64,000 nucleotides of DNA. It comes from JANQPX01 sp965222015. GTDB lineage: Bacteria > Pseudomonadota > Alphaproteobacteria > Geminicoccales > Geminicoccaceae. Below the pieces are notes generated by a model, which was given only the letters and a program-made list of their open reading frames with translations, did not search any database and had not been told where the DNA came from. Of the stretch, positions 34,848 through 43,221 are shown piece after piece. Within the stretch, counting starts at the first letter, position 1. Each line of letters starts with the position of its first letter. The stretch is taken from positions 744,001 to 808,000 of the forward strand of contig CBDCTL010000023.1 in assembly GCA_965222015.1 (NCBI GenBank), given 5' to 3'. The position numbers and the translations under genes are program-made.

Positions 34848-35819
34848 ATGAAGGTCGAAGACGGCTCGCCCCTGAAGCTGGTCTATATGGGAACGGCGGA
34901 TTTCGCCGTGCCGGCGCTTCGTGCGCTCGCCGGGAGCCGCCATGAGCTGGTCGCCGTCTACACGCAGCCGGCGCGACCGGCCGGCCGCGGCATGAAGCCG
35001 AGGCCTTCCCCGGTCGAAGGAGCGGCCAGGAAACTGGACTTGCCGGTGCGCACACCTACCACCTTAAAGGCGAGCGAAGAACAGGCGGCGTTCGCCTCTT
35101 TGGGTGCCGATCTCGCGGTGGTCGCGGCCTATGGTCTGATCCTGCCGCAGGCGATCCTGGATCTGCCGCGTCTCGGCTGCGTCAATCTGCACGGATCCAG
35201 CCTGCCGCGCTGGCGCGGCGCCGCCCCGATTCAGCGCGCGATCCTGGCCGGTGACGAGGAAACCGGGGTCACCATCATTCAGATGGAGGCGGGGCTCGAC
35301 ACCGGTCCGATGCTGGCGATGGAGCGCGTGCCGATCGGCAGGGCGACGACCGCAGGCGAGCTGCATGACCGGCTCGCAGCGCTGGCGGCCGAGATGATCC
35401 TGCCCATGGCGGAGCGCCTCGCCGACGGCCCGGTCGCCGGTACGCCGCAGCCCGAAGAGGGCGCCACCTATGCGCGCAAGATCGAGAAGGAGGAAGGGCA
35501 GATCGACTGGCGGCAGCCGGCCGAGGTGATCGACCGCAAGCTGCGCGCCCTCAACCCCTGGCCCGGCTGCTGGACCGAGCTGGCAGGCCAGCGGCTGCGC
35601 GTGCTCCGGGGCACGGTCGATGCCGCCGCCTCGGCCGGCGACGCCCCGGCGGGCACGGTCCTGGACGATCGCCTGCGCATCGCCTGCGGCGATGGTGTCC
35701 TGCGCCTCCTCGAGCTGCAGCGGGCCGGCGGCAGGCCGCTGGAGGCGGACGCTTTTCTTCGTGGCCATCCGCTTCCGCCCGGCACCCGCCTCGGTGCGCC
35801 ATGTCCCGCTACAAGCTGA
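34848..35819 (+). CDS. fmt: Methionyl-tRNA formyltransferase
   Basis: This 323-residue enzyme transfers a formyl group from 10-formyl-THF to initiator Met-tRNA. It has the N-terminal Rossmann-like domain LVYMGTADFAVPALRAL, the catalytic region VNLHGSSLPRWRGAAPIQRAI with the conserved His, and AGLDTGPM with the catalytic Asp. The C-terminal OB-fold-like domain includes RALNPWPGCWTEL. The usual HASLLP loop reads HGSSLP here, a mild deviation. I chose the ATG that begins MKVEDGSPLKLVYMG. The 3' end overlaps truA by 19 bases, implying co-translation. Confidence 0.93.
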   Translation: MKVEDGSPLKLVYMGTADFAVPALRALAGSRHELVAVYTQPARPAGRGMKPRPSPVEGAARKLDLPVRTPTTLKASEEQAAFASLGADLAVVAAYGLILPQAILDLPRLGCVNLHGSSLPRWRGAAPIQRAILAGDEETGVTIIQMEAGLDTGPMLAMERVPIGRATTAGELHDRLAALAAEMILPMAERLADGPVAGTPQPEEGATYARKIEKEEGQIDWRQPAEVIDRKLRALNPWPGCWTELAGQRLRVLRGTVDAAASAGDAPAGTVLDDRLRIACGDGVLRLLELQRAGGRPLEADAFLRGHPLPPGTRLGAPCPATS

Positions 35820-36538
35820 TCGTCGAATATGACGGGCGCGCCTTTCAGGGCTGGCAGCGCCAGAGGAACGGCTTTTCCGTGCAGGAGGCGCTCGAGACCG
35901 CGGTCCACGCCTTTTCCGGCGAGACCGTGACCGTGCAGGGCGCGGGGCGCACCGACGCCGGCGTCCATGCCACCGGGCAGGCCGCCCATCTTGATCTCGA
36001 AAAGCCGATGTCGATCGAGAGCCTGCAAAACGCGATCAACCACCATCTGCGGCCGCATCCGGTCGCAGTACTCAGGGCGACCCTGGTGGGCGACGATTTC
36101 CACGCACGCTTTTCCGCGACCGGGCGGCACTATCTCTACCGCATCGTCAACCGTCGGGCACCGCTGGTGCTGGAAAACGGGCGCGCCTGGCATCTGCCTG
36201 CGCCGATCGAAGCGGAGGTGATGCACGAGGCCTCACAAAGGCTGATCGGCAAGCACGACTTCACCAGCTTCAGGAGTGCGGCCTGCCAGGCGAAGTCGCC
36301 GGTCAAGACGCTGGATCGCATCACCGTGCAGCGCCAGGGCGACGAGATCCGCATCACCGTCTCGGCCCGCTCCTTCCTGCATCATCAGGTGCGCAACATC
36401 GTCGGCACGCTCAAGATGATCGGCGATCACAAATGGCCGGTCGACCGGATCGAGGCGGTGCTCGCCGAAAAGAACCGCGCCGCCGCCGGCCCGACCGCAC
36501 CCGCGGCCGGCCTCTATCTCACCGCCGTCGACTATTGA
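35801..36538 (+). CDS. truA: tRNA pseudouridine(38-40) synthase TruA
   Basis: This 245-residue enzyme isomerises uridines 38-40 in the anticodon stem-loop. The catalytic Asp is in the GRTDAGVHATGQ motif near residue 52, and the family block YLYRIVNRR occurs near residue 108. The SFLHHQVRNIVGTLKMIG segment is the typical C-terminal core. The start ATG precedes MSRYKLIVEYDG and overlaps the fmt stop. Gene order recR, def, fmt, truA is compact and one-directional. Confidence 0.95.
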   Translation: MSRYKLIVEYDGRAFQGWQRQRNGFSVQEALETAVHAFSGETVTVQGAGRTDAGVHATGQAAHLDLEKPMSIESLQNAINHHLRPHPVAVLRATLVGDDFHARFSATGRHYLYRIVNRRAPLVLENGRAWHLPAPIEAEVMHEASQRLIGKHDFTSFRSAACQAKSPVKTLDRITVQRQGDEIRITVSARSFLHHQVRNIVGTLKMIGDHKWPVDRIEAVLAEKNRAAAGPTAPAAGLYLTAVDY

Positions 36539-36632
36539 CTCCGGCGATCGGCGTCGATTCCGCCCCTGTCCAAGCGACCTCGGGACGCCGGTCCGCAGGC
36601 ACAGCCGCTTCGGACCGCCGCCACCTCTGCCA

Positions 36633-36884
36633 TCAGACCAGGACGTTCAGCCTCGAGCCCGGCCGCTCGTAACGGGCGGTCTCCTCGGTCGCCGGCCTGA
36701 CATCGTTGTCCGCACGGGCGGGCGCTTCCTCGCGCGGCGCCGCGTCCGCGCGGACGGTCACGTTCGCGGCCGGCCGTTCCGCAGGCTCGCTCGCCACGGG
36801 CTGGCGTATCTGGTTCGCAGGCGCCGAACTCGCTACCGAACTGCCGAAAGCCTGCAGCGTGCTCTGGGTGGGTGTGATGTTCAT
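36633..36884 (-). CDS. Small hypothetical protein, probably flagellum-associated
   Basis: This 83-residue hydrophilic protein is rich in Ala, Pro, Glu and Arg. It opens with MNITPTQSTLQAFGSSVA and ends with RPGSRLNVLV. An AGGAGG ribosome site precedes the chosen ATG, which argues that it is a real gene. No known domain was recognised. It is divergent from fliK and has a perfect CtrA-type box 36 bases upstream of its start, so it may be a cell-cycle-regulated component of the flagellar programme. FlaG-like identity is possible but not supported by a motif. Confidence 0.6.
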   Translation of the reverse strand: MNITPTQSTLQAFGSSVASSAPANQIRQPVASEPAERPAANVTVRADAAPREEAPARADNDVRPATEETARYERPGSRLNVLV

Positions 36885-36920
36885 TCTGACCTCCTCTCGA
36901 AGGAGCATCCCATGGCGGTG

Positions 36921-36935
36921 TTAACATCTCGTTAA
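36921..36935 (-). promoter_or_regulatory. CtrA-type box in the divergent fliK region
   Basis: TTAA-N7-TTAA with both half-sites perfect. Read on the minus strand both halves extend to TTAAC, the preferred CtrA form, so it more likely serves the small minus-strand gene, although fliK could also be affected. Confidence 0.6.
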
Positions 36936-37084
36936 ATCGCGGGCTGCAAGATGGGCGCGTTCCCGAAGAGCGGCAGAATCGTCCCATCCGAAACCGCCCG
37001 AAGCGGCAGTTTCTGCCGCGTGTTCCGTGCAAAGCCTCTGCAGGAAAATGCCTTTTTTCAATGGGTTGATCGCTTTTCGCCGAT

Positions 37085-37100
37085 TGGCACAGCGATTGCA
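37085..37100 (+). promoter_or_regulatory. Sigma-54 (-24/-12) promoter for fliK
   Basis: TGGCAC-N5-TTGCA is an exact match to the sigma-54 consensus, with GG at -24 and GC at -12 at the right spacing. It ends 14 bases before the fliK ATG, so the transcript leader would be very short. The FlbD-type activator encoded downstream is the likely partner. Confidence 0.8.
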
Positions 37101-37114
37101 AACCTGAGGTCCCC

Positions 37115-38698
37115 ATGAACGGATCGCCTCTCATCTTCCCATTCGACGCCTCGGCGCTGCAGGGCTCGCTATTGCCCGGGCAGACGCAGGTGGGGCCGGA
37201 CGGCCTGTTCGCTGACCAGCTCGCGACAGCGCTCGCCGCCTCGCTCGCATCGACCGCCATGCCGACCTCCCAGCAGCCGGCCGCGATACAGGTCCCCGCG
37301 GCTCGCCCGACCGGCGCGAACGTCGCGGCTTCCGATCTTCTCCCGGGCGCTGACGGAAATGGCCATCTTGTCGCCGGCCTCGCCGCCGTCGATCCCGCAC
37401 GACCCGGCCTGCGCCCGGCGCCGGACCTCGCCGCAGCCGCCACCCGTCTCGCCGCCCCCACCTATCCGGCACCGGCTGCGCCCGGAGAGATGGGCACCTC
37501 CCCGGCCCAGGCGCGCGCCGACGCCCTTGCCACCATCGACGGGGTCGAGCGGACCATCGCGCCCGCCGTCGTCGATCGTACGACGCCCGCACCGTCACCT
37601 GCTTACCCGCCCGCTCCGGCGGCGGCCGAAAACGCCCGACAGGCCACGCTTCAGGCGCAGACCGTCCTGTCGAGCCTGCCCGGTGAAAACCTTCGCAAGG
37701 GGCCGTTCCGCTCGGGTGAGGCGCAGTCGGCGCCGTCCCTCCCGGCCCAGGCCGTCACCGCCGGCCTCGACCTGTCCGTCCGGCCCGGCATCGGGTCTCA
37801 TGCCACGGCACCCGACGGACACGGTCAGGCCGCTGCATCGATCCCCGTCCGTGCCGGACAAGGCGCGGCGGCGCAGGCGACCGACGGCCAGGCCGTCGCC
37901 GAGCTTGCCGACGCATCGAAGCTTCTCGCCCGCTGGAAGGATGCGGGCGGCGCCGATCTCGAACCGGGCGCGCTCGGCGTGCCGACCGAGCCGGCCGGCG
38001 AGGCGGCGTCCGAGGATCGCGCCGGCGCCAGGCCGGTGCTGCCGGCCGACGATATCGAGAAGGTCAAGGCAGGCAGTGCGCCGGCCGCGACCGACGCCCG
38101 CCCGGCGACCCTGTCGAACGACGCCGCTGTCGAGCCGCGAAACGATGCCGCCGCACTCGATCGCCTGACCGCGCCGGCCGCGATCGACGGCACCAGCTCC
38201 GAGGGCGATGTCGTCGAGCGCGGGCTCGATCTCGCACCGGCGCGGCTGCGCCCGCAAACGGCCCATCCCGCCGCCGGCGCGCAGGTCGCCGTCCAGATCG
38301 TGCGCTCGCTGCAGCAGGGCGTGGACCGGTTTTCCGTGCAGCTTCATCCCCACGAGCTCGGCGGCGTCGAGATCCAGCTGGACTTCGAACGCGCCGGCCG
38401 CGTGACCGCGCTGATCACCGCCGAGCGCCCGGAAACCCTGGAGCTGCTCCAGCGCGACAGCCGGTTCCTGGAACGCAATCTCGGCGATTCGGGCGTCAAG
38501 CTCTCAGGCGACGGTCTGAGCTTCGCCCTCAAGCAGGACCAGCAGCAACAGCAGCAGGGCCAGGGCTTCCAGGAGCGCGCCGGGAGCCAGGGCGCCGAGG
38601 CGAGCACCCGGCCCCATCGTGACGCGTCGGCCGACCCCGACCCCGGCCCGGCCCCGATCCGGCGCGACGGCGTCCGACTGCTCGACATCAGAACCTGA
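37115..38698 (+). CDS. fliK: Flagellar hook-length control protein FliK
   Basis: This 527-residue protein has a long, low-complexity Ala/Pro-rich N-terminal region with little homology, which acts as the molecular ruler. It is followed by the conserved C-terminal Flg_hook domain at about residues 380-480. That domain has AQVAVQIVRSLQQGVDRFSVQLHPHELGGVEIQLDF and LLQRDSRFLERNLGDSGV as successive blocks. A glutamine run (QQQQQQ) near residue 477 is part of the tail. FliK measures hook length and switches the export apparatus. A sigma-54 promoter precedes it, and flgD follows directly. Confidence 0.9.
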   Translation: MNGSPLIFPFDASALQGSLLPGQTQVGPDGLFADQLATALAASLASTAMPTSQQPAAIQVPAARPTGANVAASDLLPGADGNGHLVAGLAAVDPARPGLRPAPDLAAAATRLAAPTYPAPAAPGEMGTSPAQARADALATIDGVERTIAPAVVDRTTPAPSPAYPPAPAAAENARQATLQAQTVLSSLPGENLRKGPFRSGEAQSAPSLPAQAVTAGLDLSVRPGIGSHATAPDGHGQAAASIPVRAGQGAAAQATDGQAVAELADASKLLARWKDAGGADLEPGALGVPTEPAGEAASEDRAGARPVLPADDIEKVKAGSAPAATDARPATLSNDAAVEPRNDAAALDRLTAPAAIDGTSSEGDVVERGLDLAPARLRPQTAHPAAGAQVAVQIVRSLQQGVDRFSVQLHPHELGGVEIQLDFERAGRVTALITAERPETLELLQRDSRFLERNLGDSGVKLSGDGLSFALKQDQQQQQQGQGFQERAGSQGAEASTRPHRDASADPDPGPAPIRRDGVRLLDIRT

Positions 38699-38728
38699 CC
38701 TGAACGAACCAGACGAGAGGACCGCGGC

Positions 38729-39403
38729 ATGGTGGACATCAGCGCATTGACGGCGGCGACCGCGACGACGGCTTCGAAGGACAGCGTCACGGGCCTCGCC
38801 GAGGACTTCGACAGCTTCCTGCAGCTCCTGACCGTGCAGCTGCAGAACCAGGACCCGACCGCGCCGATGGACGCCGATCAGTTCACCCAGCAGCTGGTCC
38901 AGTTCAGCGGCGTCGAGCAGCAGATCCGGTCGAACGAGACGCTGAGCGAGCTCGCCTCCCTGATGAAGGCCGATCAGCTCAGCCAGTCGGTCGGCTATCT
39001 CGGCGCCGAGGTCGAGGCCGAGGGCGATGTCTTTCGACTGGGCGAGGATGGTGTCGCCAAGATCCACTACGAGCTGGAAAACCCGGCAAGCGCCGTCGCC
39101 TTGAAGATCACCGACGAGTTCGGCCGCATCGTGGCGCTCAGGTCCGGCGAGACCGGGATCGGCCGCCAGACGCTCGCCTGGGACGGGGTCGGCGACGACG
39201 GCGTCCGCCGCACCGACGGCGCCTTCAAGGTCGAGGTGCTGGCGGAGGATGCGATCGGCGCGCCGATCGCCGCGAGCACGATGGTCGGCGGGATCGTCGA
39301 CGGCGTCGAGATGGACGGCTCCCGGACCCTGCTGTCGGTCGACGGCATCCTGATGCCGATCGAGCGCATCGCCGCGATCCGCACGGCCGAGGCCGCCGCC
39401 TGA
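38729..39403 (+). CDS. flgD: Flagellar hook-capping protein FlgD
   Basis: This is a 224-residue hook scaffolding protein. The N-terminal part has the FlgD signature FDSFLQLLTVQLQNQDPTAPMD and the QFTQQLVQFSGVEQQI block. The C-terminal half is beta-rich, with IVDGVEMDG and a closing hydrophobic strand. FlgD caps the growing hook and is not part of the finished structure. It lies 30 bases from fliK and 52 bases from flgE, as in other hook operons. Confidence 0.94.
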   Translation: MVDISALTAATATTASKDSVTGLAEDFDSFLQLLTVQLQNQDPTAPMDADQFTQQLVQFSGVEQQIRSNETLSELASLMKADQLSQSVGYLGAEVEAEGDVFRLGEDGVAKIHYELENPASAVALKITDEFGRIVALRSGETGIGRQTLAWDGVGDDGVRRTDGAFKVEVLAEDAIGAPIAASTMVGGIVDGVEMDGSRTLLSVDGILMPIERIAAIRTAEAAA

Positions 39404-39455
39404 CGGTGCGCCTCACCAGCTGAACCAAACCTTTGAAACTTGGGAGAACGTCGTC

Positions 39456-40811
39456 ATGAGCCTCTTCGGATCGTTGTTTTCGGGCGTGTCCGGCCTGTCC
39501 GCACAGAGCCAGTCGATGAGCATGATTTCCGACAACATCGCGAATGTCAGCACCACCGCCTACAAGGGTGCGGTCGCGGATTTCTCCAGCCTGGTCACCG
39601 CGACCGCGAACGTCACCACCTTCTCGCCGGGCGGCGTGCTCTCCAACACCAACCACGAAATCAGCCGGCAGGGGCTGATCGAGCCGAGCACGTCCCCGAC
39701 CGACGTCGCGATCGTCGGCGACGGCTTCTTCGTGGTCAGCGATCTCCCGGCCGGCGTCGGCACCGGCGATCAGCTCTATACCCGGGCGGGCAGTTTCAAG
39801 ACTGACTTCCTCGGCAATCTCAGGAATTCGGCCGGCTTCTATCTGCAGGGCTGGGCGCTCGACAACGATGGCGAAATCGTGGATGTCAACCAGCTCTCGA
39901 CGGTGAACGTCCGGCTGGTCAACGGCACGGCCACGGCGACCACCGGCGTCGAGATGGGCGCCAATCTCGACGCCGACCAGGCGGCCTATGCCGGGCCGCC
40001 CGCCTATGCGGTTGGCGCCATGGCCGAATATTACGCGACCAACGGCGCATCCGGCATTCAGCCGAACTTTTCGAGGAACGTTCAGATCTTCGATTCGATC
40101 GGCCGTGCGCACAATGTCACCGTCGCCTTCCTGAAGGATGCGGCGACCTCCACCTGGAGCGCCGAGATCTACGCGGAAAGCGGTGAGGTCGAGGCCGGCA
40201 CCCATCCGAACGGCCTGCTGGCGGCCGGCAATATCTCCTTCAACGGCGACGGTTCGCTCGCCACCAACGACATCGCGCCGCTGACGCCGACGACCAACCC
40301 GGGCGCGCCGGTCGGCATCGACTGGCTGGACGCCGACGGCGCCGCCGACAGTCTCGTGGAGTTCGACCTCGGCACCATCGGCGAGACCAATGGCATGTCG
40401 CAGTTCGCCTCCGACTACAATGTCGTCTTCGTCACGCAGAACGGCGCCGAGGTCGGTCAGCTGAACGGCGTCAGCATCGACGAGAACGGCTTCGTGATCG
40501 CCTCCTTCTCCAATGGCGAACAGCAAAAGCTGTACAAGCTGCCGGTCGCGACCTTCTTCAATCCCCTGGCCCTCAATCCGAGGACCGGCAACGTCTACAG
40601 CGAGACGGTCGCCTCGGGCGCCTTCAACCTTCGCGAGCCCGGGATCGGCAGTGCGGGCAAGATTTCCCCGTCCTCGCTGGAAGCCGCCAATGTCGACATC
40701 GCGGACGAGTTCACCAAGATGATCGTCACCCAGCGCGCCTATTCCGCGAACGCCCGGATCATCACCACCGCCGACGAGATGCTGGACGAACTGATCCGGA
40801 TCAGTCGATGA
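39456..40811 (+). CDS. flgE: Flagellar hook protein FlgE
   Basis: This 451-residue rod/hook-family protein opens with the conserved N-terminal segment (SGVSGLSAQSQSMSMISDNIANVSTTAYKG). The middle contains the GDGFFVVSD block, the FSRNVQIFDSIGRAH block and a FlgE-type D2 domain. The C terminus has the family LEAANVDIADEFTKMIVTQRAYSANARIITTADEML coiled-coil. It polymerises into the hook. A strong terminator follows, ending the fliK-flgD-flgE unit. Confidence 0.94.
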   Translation: MSLFGSLFSGVSGLSAQSQSMSMISDNIANVSTTAYKGAVADFSSLVTATANVTTFSPGGVLSNTNHEISRQGLIEPSTSPTDVAIVGDGFFVVSDLPAGVGTGDQLYTRAGSFKTDFLGNLRNSAGFYLQGWALDNDGEIVDVNQLSTVNVRLVNGTATATTGVEMGANLDADQAAYAGPPAYAVGAMAEYYATNGASGIQPNFSRNVQIFDSIGRAHNVTVAFLKDAATSTWSAEIYAESGEVEAGTHPNGLLAAGNISFNGDGSLATNDIAPLTPTTNPGAPVGIDWLDADGAADSLVEFDLGTIGETNGMSQFASDYNVVFVTQNGAEVGQLNGVSIDENGFVIASFSNGEQQKLYKLPVATFFNPLALNPRTGNVYSETVASGAFNLREPGIGSAGKISPSSLEAANVDIADEFTKMIVTQRAYSANARIITTADEMLDELIRISR

Positions 40812-40829
40812 CGATCCGCCCGTTGAAAG

Positions 40830-40867
40830 GCCGCCGGCGGGCCGATAATCCCTGCCGGCGGCTTTTT
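40830..40867 (+). terminator. Intrinsic terminator after flgE
   Basis: The arms GCCGCCGGC and GCCGGCGGC form a perfect 9-bp stem, followed directly by five T. It separates the hook operon from sciP. Confidence 0.9.
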
Positions 40868-40876
40868 GCCCGGCTT

Positions 40877-40892
40877 TTAGACTTTCTTTAAC
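40877..40892 (+). promoter_or_regulatory. Degenerate CtrA-type box upstream of sciP
   Basis: TTAG-N7-TTAAC, one mismatch from the CtrA consensus, lies 55 bases upstream of the sciP start. CtrA control of sciP is known in Caulobacter, which makes this plausible. Confidence 0.4.
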
Positions 40893-40946
40893 GCGCGGCG
40901 TGGATAATTCCACACAAGTCCCAAGAGGGAGATGGAGACCCAAAAG

Positions 40947-41237
40947 ATGTCGACGATCAGTTTGGAAACCGTGTCCGAGAAGGAGGAGCGAGGCCGCGTC
41001 ATCGGTCCCGACGGCAAGCTCCTGACACTGGACGATCTGCCGCCGCCCGAGACCAAGCGCTGGGTGGCCAGGCGAAAGGCCGAGGTGGTCGCTGCCGTGC
41101 GCGCGCAGCTTCTCACCCTCGAAGAAGCGTGCAAGCGCTACAATCTCTCGACCGAGGAATTCGTCGGCTGGGAAGCGGCGATCGACAAGCATGGGCTTGG
41201 CGGCCTGCGCGTCACCCGCATCCAAGATTTTCGCTGA
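40947..41237 (+). CDS. sciP: CtrA inhibitor SciP (DUF1153)
   Basis: This 96-residue helix-turn-helix protein has the full DUF1153 signature: GPDGKLLTLDDLPPPETKRWV, RRKAEVVAAVRAQLLTLEEAC and a C terminus GLGGLRVTRIQ. In Caulobacter SciP represses CtrA-activated genes, including flagellar genes, in G1 phase. I preferred the ATG preceded by GGAG at proper spacing over one 15 bases upstream that sits against the Shine-Dalgarno. It lies between a degenerate and a perfect CtrA box, inside the flagellar gene cluster it probably controls. Confidence 0.9.
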   Translation: MSTISLETVSEKEERGRVIGPDGKLLTLDDLPPPETKRWVARRKAEVVAAVRAQLLTLEEACKRYNLSTEEFVGWEAAIDKHGLGGLRVTRIQDFR

Positions 41238-41357
41238 ACCACGCTCATCAGGTCGATTCCGGCCCGGCAGGACGGTCGCGGCTCGCTGCATCCGGCGGTC
41301 GGGCACTCCGGACGCGATCGCAGCAACGATGGCAAGACCCGGCAAAAATTTCCTCAG

Positions 41358-41372
41358 TTAACGGGTTCTTAA
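41358..41372 (+). promoter_or_regulatory. CtrA-type box upstream of fliF
   Basis: TTAA-N7-TTAA, both halves perfect, about 60 bases before the fliF start. CtrA control of the fliF operon is established in Caulobacter. Confidence 0.65.
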
Positions 41373-41433
41373 TCTTGATCTCGTAGTTTGAGGACTGCTC
41401 GACGTTCTGAAAGCAGTCGCAAGCGCGAGGATC

Positions 41434-43221
41434 ATGACCGACACGTCCGCCGATCTGCCGACAACCCTGGATCAGGCTGCCGCCCGGCCGCCGGATCGGG
41501 CCGCGGCATCACCCCTGGCCGCCCTGAGCCGTCTCAGCCCCGGCCAGATGATCGCGCTTGGCGTCACGCTGATCGGCCTGCTCGGATTCTTCGCCTACAT
41601 CTTCCTCCGCATCGCCGAGCCCGACTTCAGCCTGCTCTATGGCGGGCTCGACCTCGAGGACAGCGCCGAAATCGTCGGCCGCCTGGAGGCGATGGGCGTC
41701 CCCTACGAGCTTCATGGCAGCGGAGAGGGCATCGCCGTCCCGGCCGACCGGGTCGCTCGTCTGCGCATGGCCATGGCGGAGGAGGGGCTGCCGCGCGGCG
41801 GTTCCGTCGGTGACGAGATCTTCGACGAGGCCGGCGCTCTCGGCACCACCACCTTCCTCGCCAATGTCAACCAGCGCCGCGCCCTCGAAGGCGAACTCGG
41901 CCGCACCATCGCCTCGCTGAAGGACGTCAGGGCGGCGCGCGTCCATCTCGTCCTGCCCAAGCGCGAGCTGTTCCGGCGCGAGCAGATCGAGCCCAGTGCT
42001 TCGGTAACCCTTCGCATGTTCGGCGGACGGCGTCTAGACAAGCGGCAGGCGGCCGCGGTCCAGCATCTGGTGGCGGCGGCCGTGCCTGGCCTGGCACCGG
42101 ACCGAATCACGCTGGTCGACGATCGCGGCACCCTCCTGGTCAGGGGCGGCGAGACGCTGGAAGGCGGGCTTTCAGGCCAGGCCGACGACTATCGGATCGC
42201 GTATGAGAACCGCCTGAAGAACGTGATCGAACAGCTTCTCGAACGCTCCCTCGGGCCGGGCCGGGTCCATGCCGAGGTCAATGCCGATATCGACTTCGAC
42301 CAGGTCACCATGATGGAGGAGACATTCGACCCGGACGGTCAGGTGGTGCGCAGCACCCAGTCGATCGAGGAAGAGACCGAACGCTCCGAACGCCAGAACG
42401 ATGGCGCCGTCACCGTCGGCAACAACCTGCCGAACACCAATGTCGACGACGGCGAAGGCGGCAGCCGCAACGACGAGAACATCGTGCGCACCGAAGAGAC
42501 CGTGAACTACGAGATCTCGCGCACGGTGCGCAACCATACGCAGGTCGGCGGCGAAGTTCGGCGGCTTTCGGTCGCCGTCCTGGTCGGCGGCCGGGAGATC
42601 GCCGGATCGGAAGAGGGAGCGCTGGCCTTCGAGGCCCTCGACCAGGAGGACCTGGACGAGATCGCGAGCCTGGTTCGCTCCGCCATCGGATTCGATGCCG
42701 AGCGCGGCGACACGGTCGAGGTCAAGAACATGCCGTTTGCCGAGGCCGCCTTCGAGGAGATCGAAGCGTCCCTGTTCGACTTCACCAGACATGACATCAT
42801 GCGGCTGGCCGAGATCGGCGGGCTGCTGGCCCTGACGCTGATCGCGGTGTTCCTGGTCATCAGGCCGGCGCTTTCGAAGCTGTTCCCCGAATCCTCCAAC
42901 GCCGATGCCGGCGTGAGCACGCTCACCGACGAGCATGGTCGGCCTGTCGTCGGCGCCATCGGATCGAGTGCCGATGCACGCGCCCTGACCGTCGATTCCG
43001 CGACACCGATCGCGGGTGCCGGCGGGTCTTCGCCCATCGATGCCGGTCAGACCGCTATGGGCGCCGTCGGCGATGGGGCCGGCATCGTCGACGCCGACGC
43101 CGCACCGGAACAGGCCGACATGGTCCAGAAGGCGAAGGAGATCATCGACTCGCGGCCGGACGACGCCGCGGCCGTGGTCAAGCACTGGATCGGCGAAGGC
43201 CAGGGAGCGGGCAATGGCTGA
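41434..43221 (+). CDS. fliF: Flagellar MS-ring protein FliF
   Basis: This 595-residue protein forms the MS ring in the inner membrane. The first membrane helix is near residues 35-55 (MIALGVTLIGLLGFFAYIFL). The secretin-like ring-building domains carry LYGGLDLEDSAEIVGRLEAMGV and VNQRRALEGELGRTI, and the second helix is near residues 465-485 (IGGLLALTLIAVFLVI). The C-terminal tail, ending in AAAVVKHWIGEG, is the FliG-binding region. It overlaps fliG by eight bases and starts the basal-body operon. Confidence 0.95.
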   Translation: MTDTSADLPTTLDQAAARPPDRAAASPLAALSRLSPGQMIALGVTLIGLLGFFAYIFLRIAEPDFSLLYGGLDLEDSAEIVGRLEAMGVPYELHGSGEGIAVPADRVARLRMAMAEEGLPRGGSVGDEIFDEAGALGTTTFLANVNQRRALEGELGRTIASLKDVRAARVHLVLPKRELFRREQIEPSASVTLRMFGGRRLDKRQAAAVQHLVAAAVPGLAPDRITLVDDRGTLLVRGGETLEGGLSGQADDYRIAYENRLKNVIEQLLERSLGPGRVHAEVNADIDFDQVTMMEETFDPDGQVVRSTQSIEEETERSERQNDGAVTVGNNLPNTNVDDGEGGSRNDENIVRTEETVNYEISRTVRNHTQVGGEVRRLSVAVLVGGREIAGSEEGALAFEALDQEDLDEIASLVRSAIGFDAERGDTVEVKNMPFAEAAFEEIEASLFDFTRHDIMRLAEIGGLLALTLIAVFLVIRPALSKLFPESSNADAGVSTLTDEHGRPVVGAIGSSADARALTVDSATPIAGAGGSSPIDAGQTAMGAVGDGAGIVDADAAPEQADMVQKAKEIIDSRPDDAAAVVKHWIGEGQGAGNG

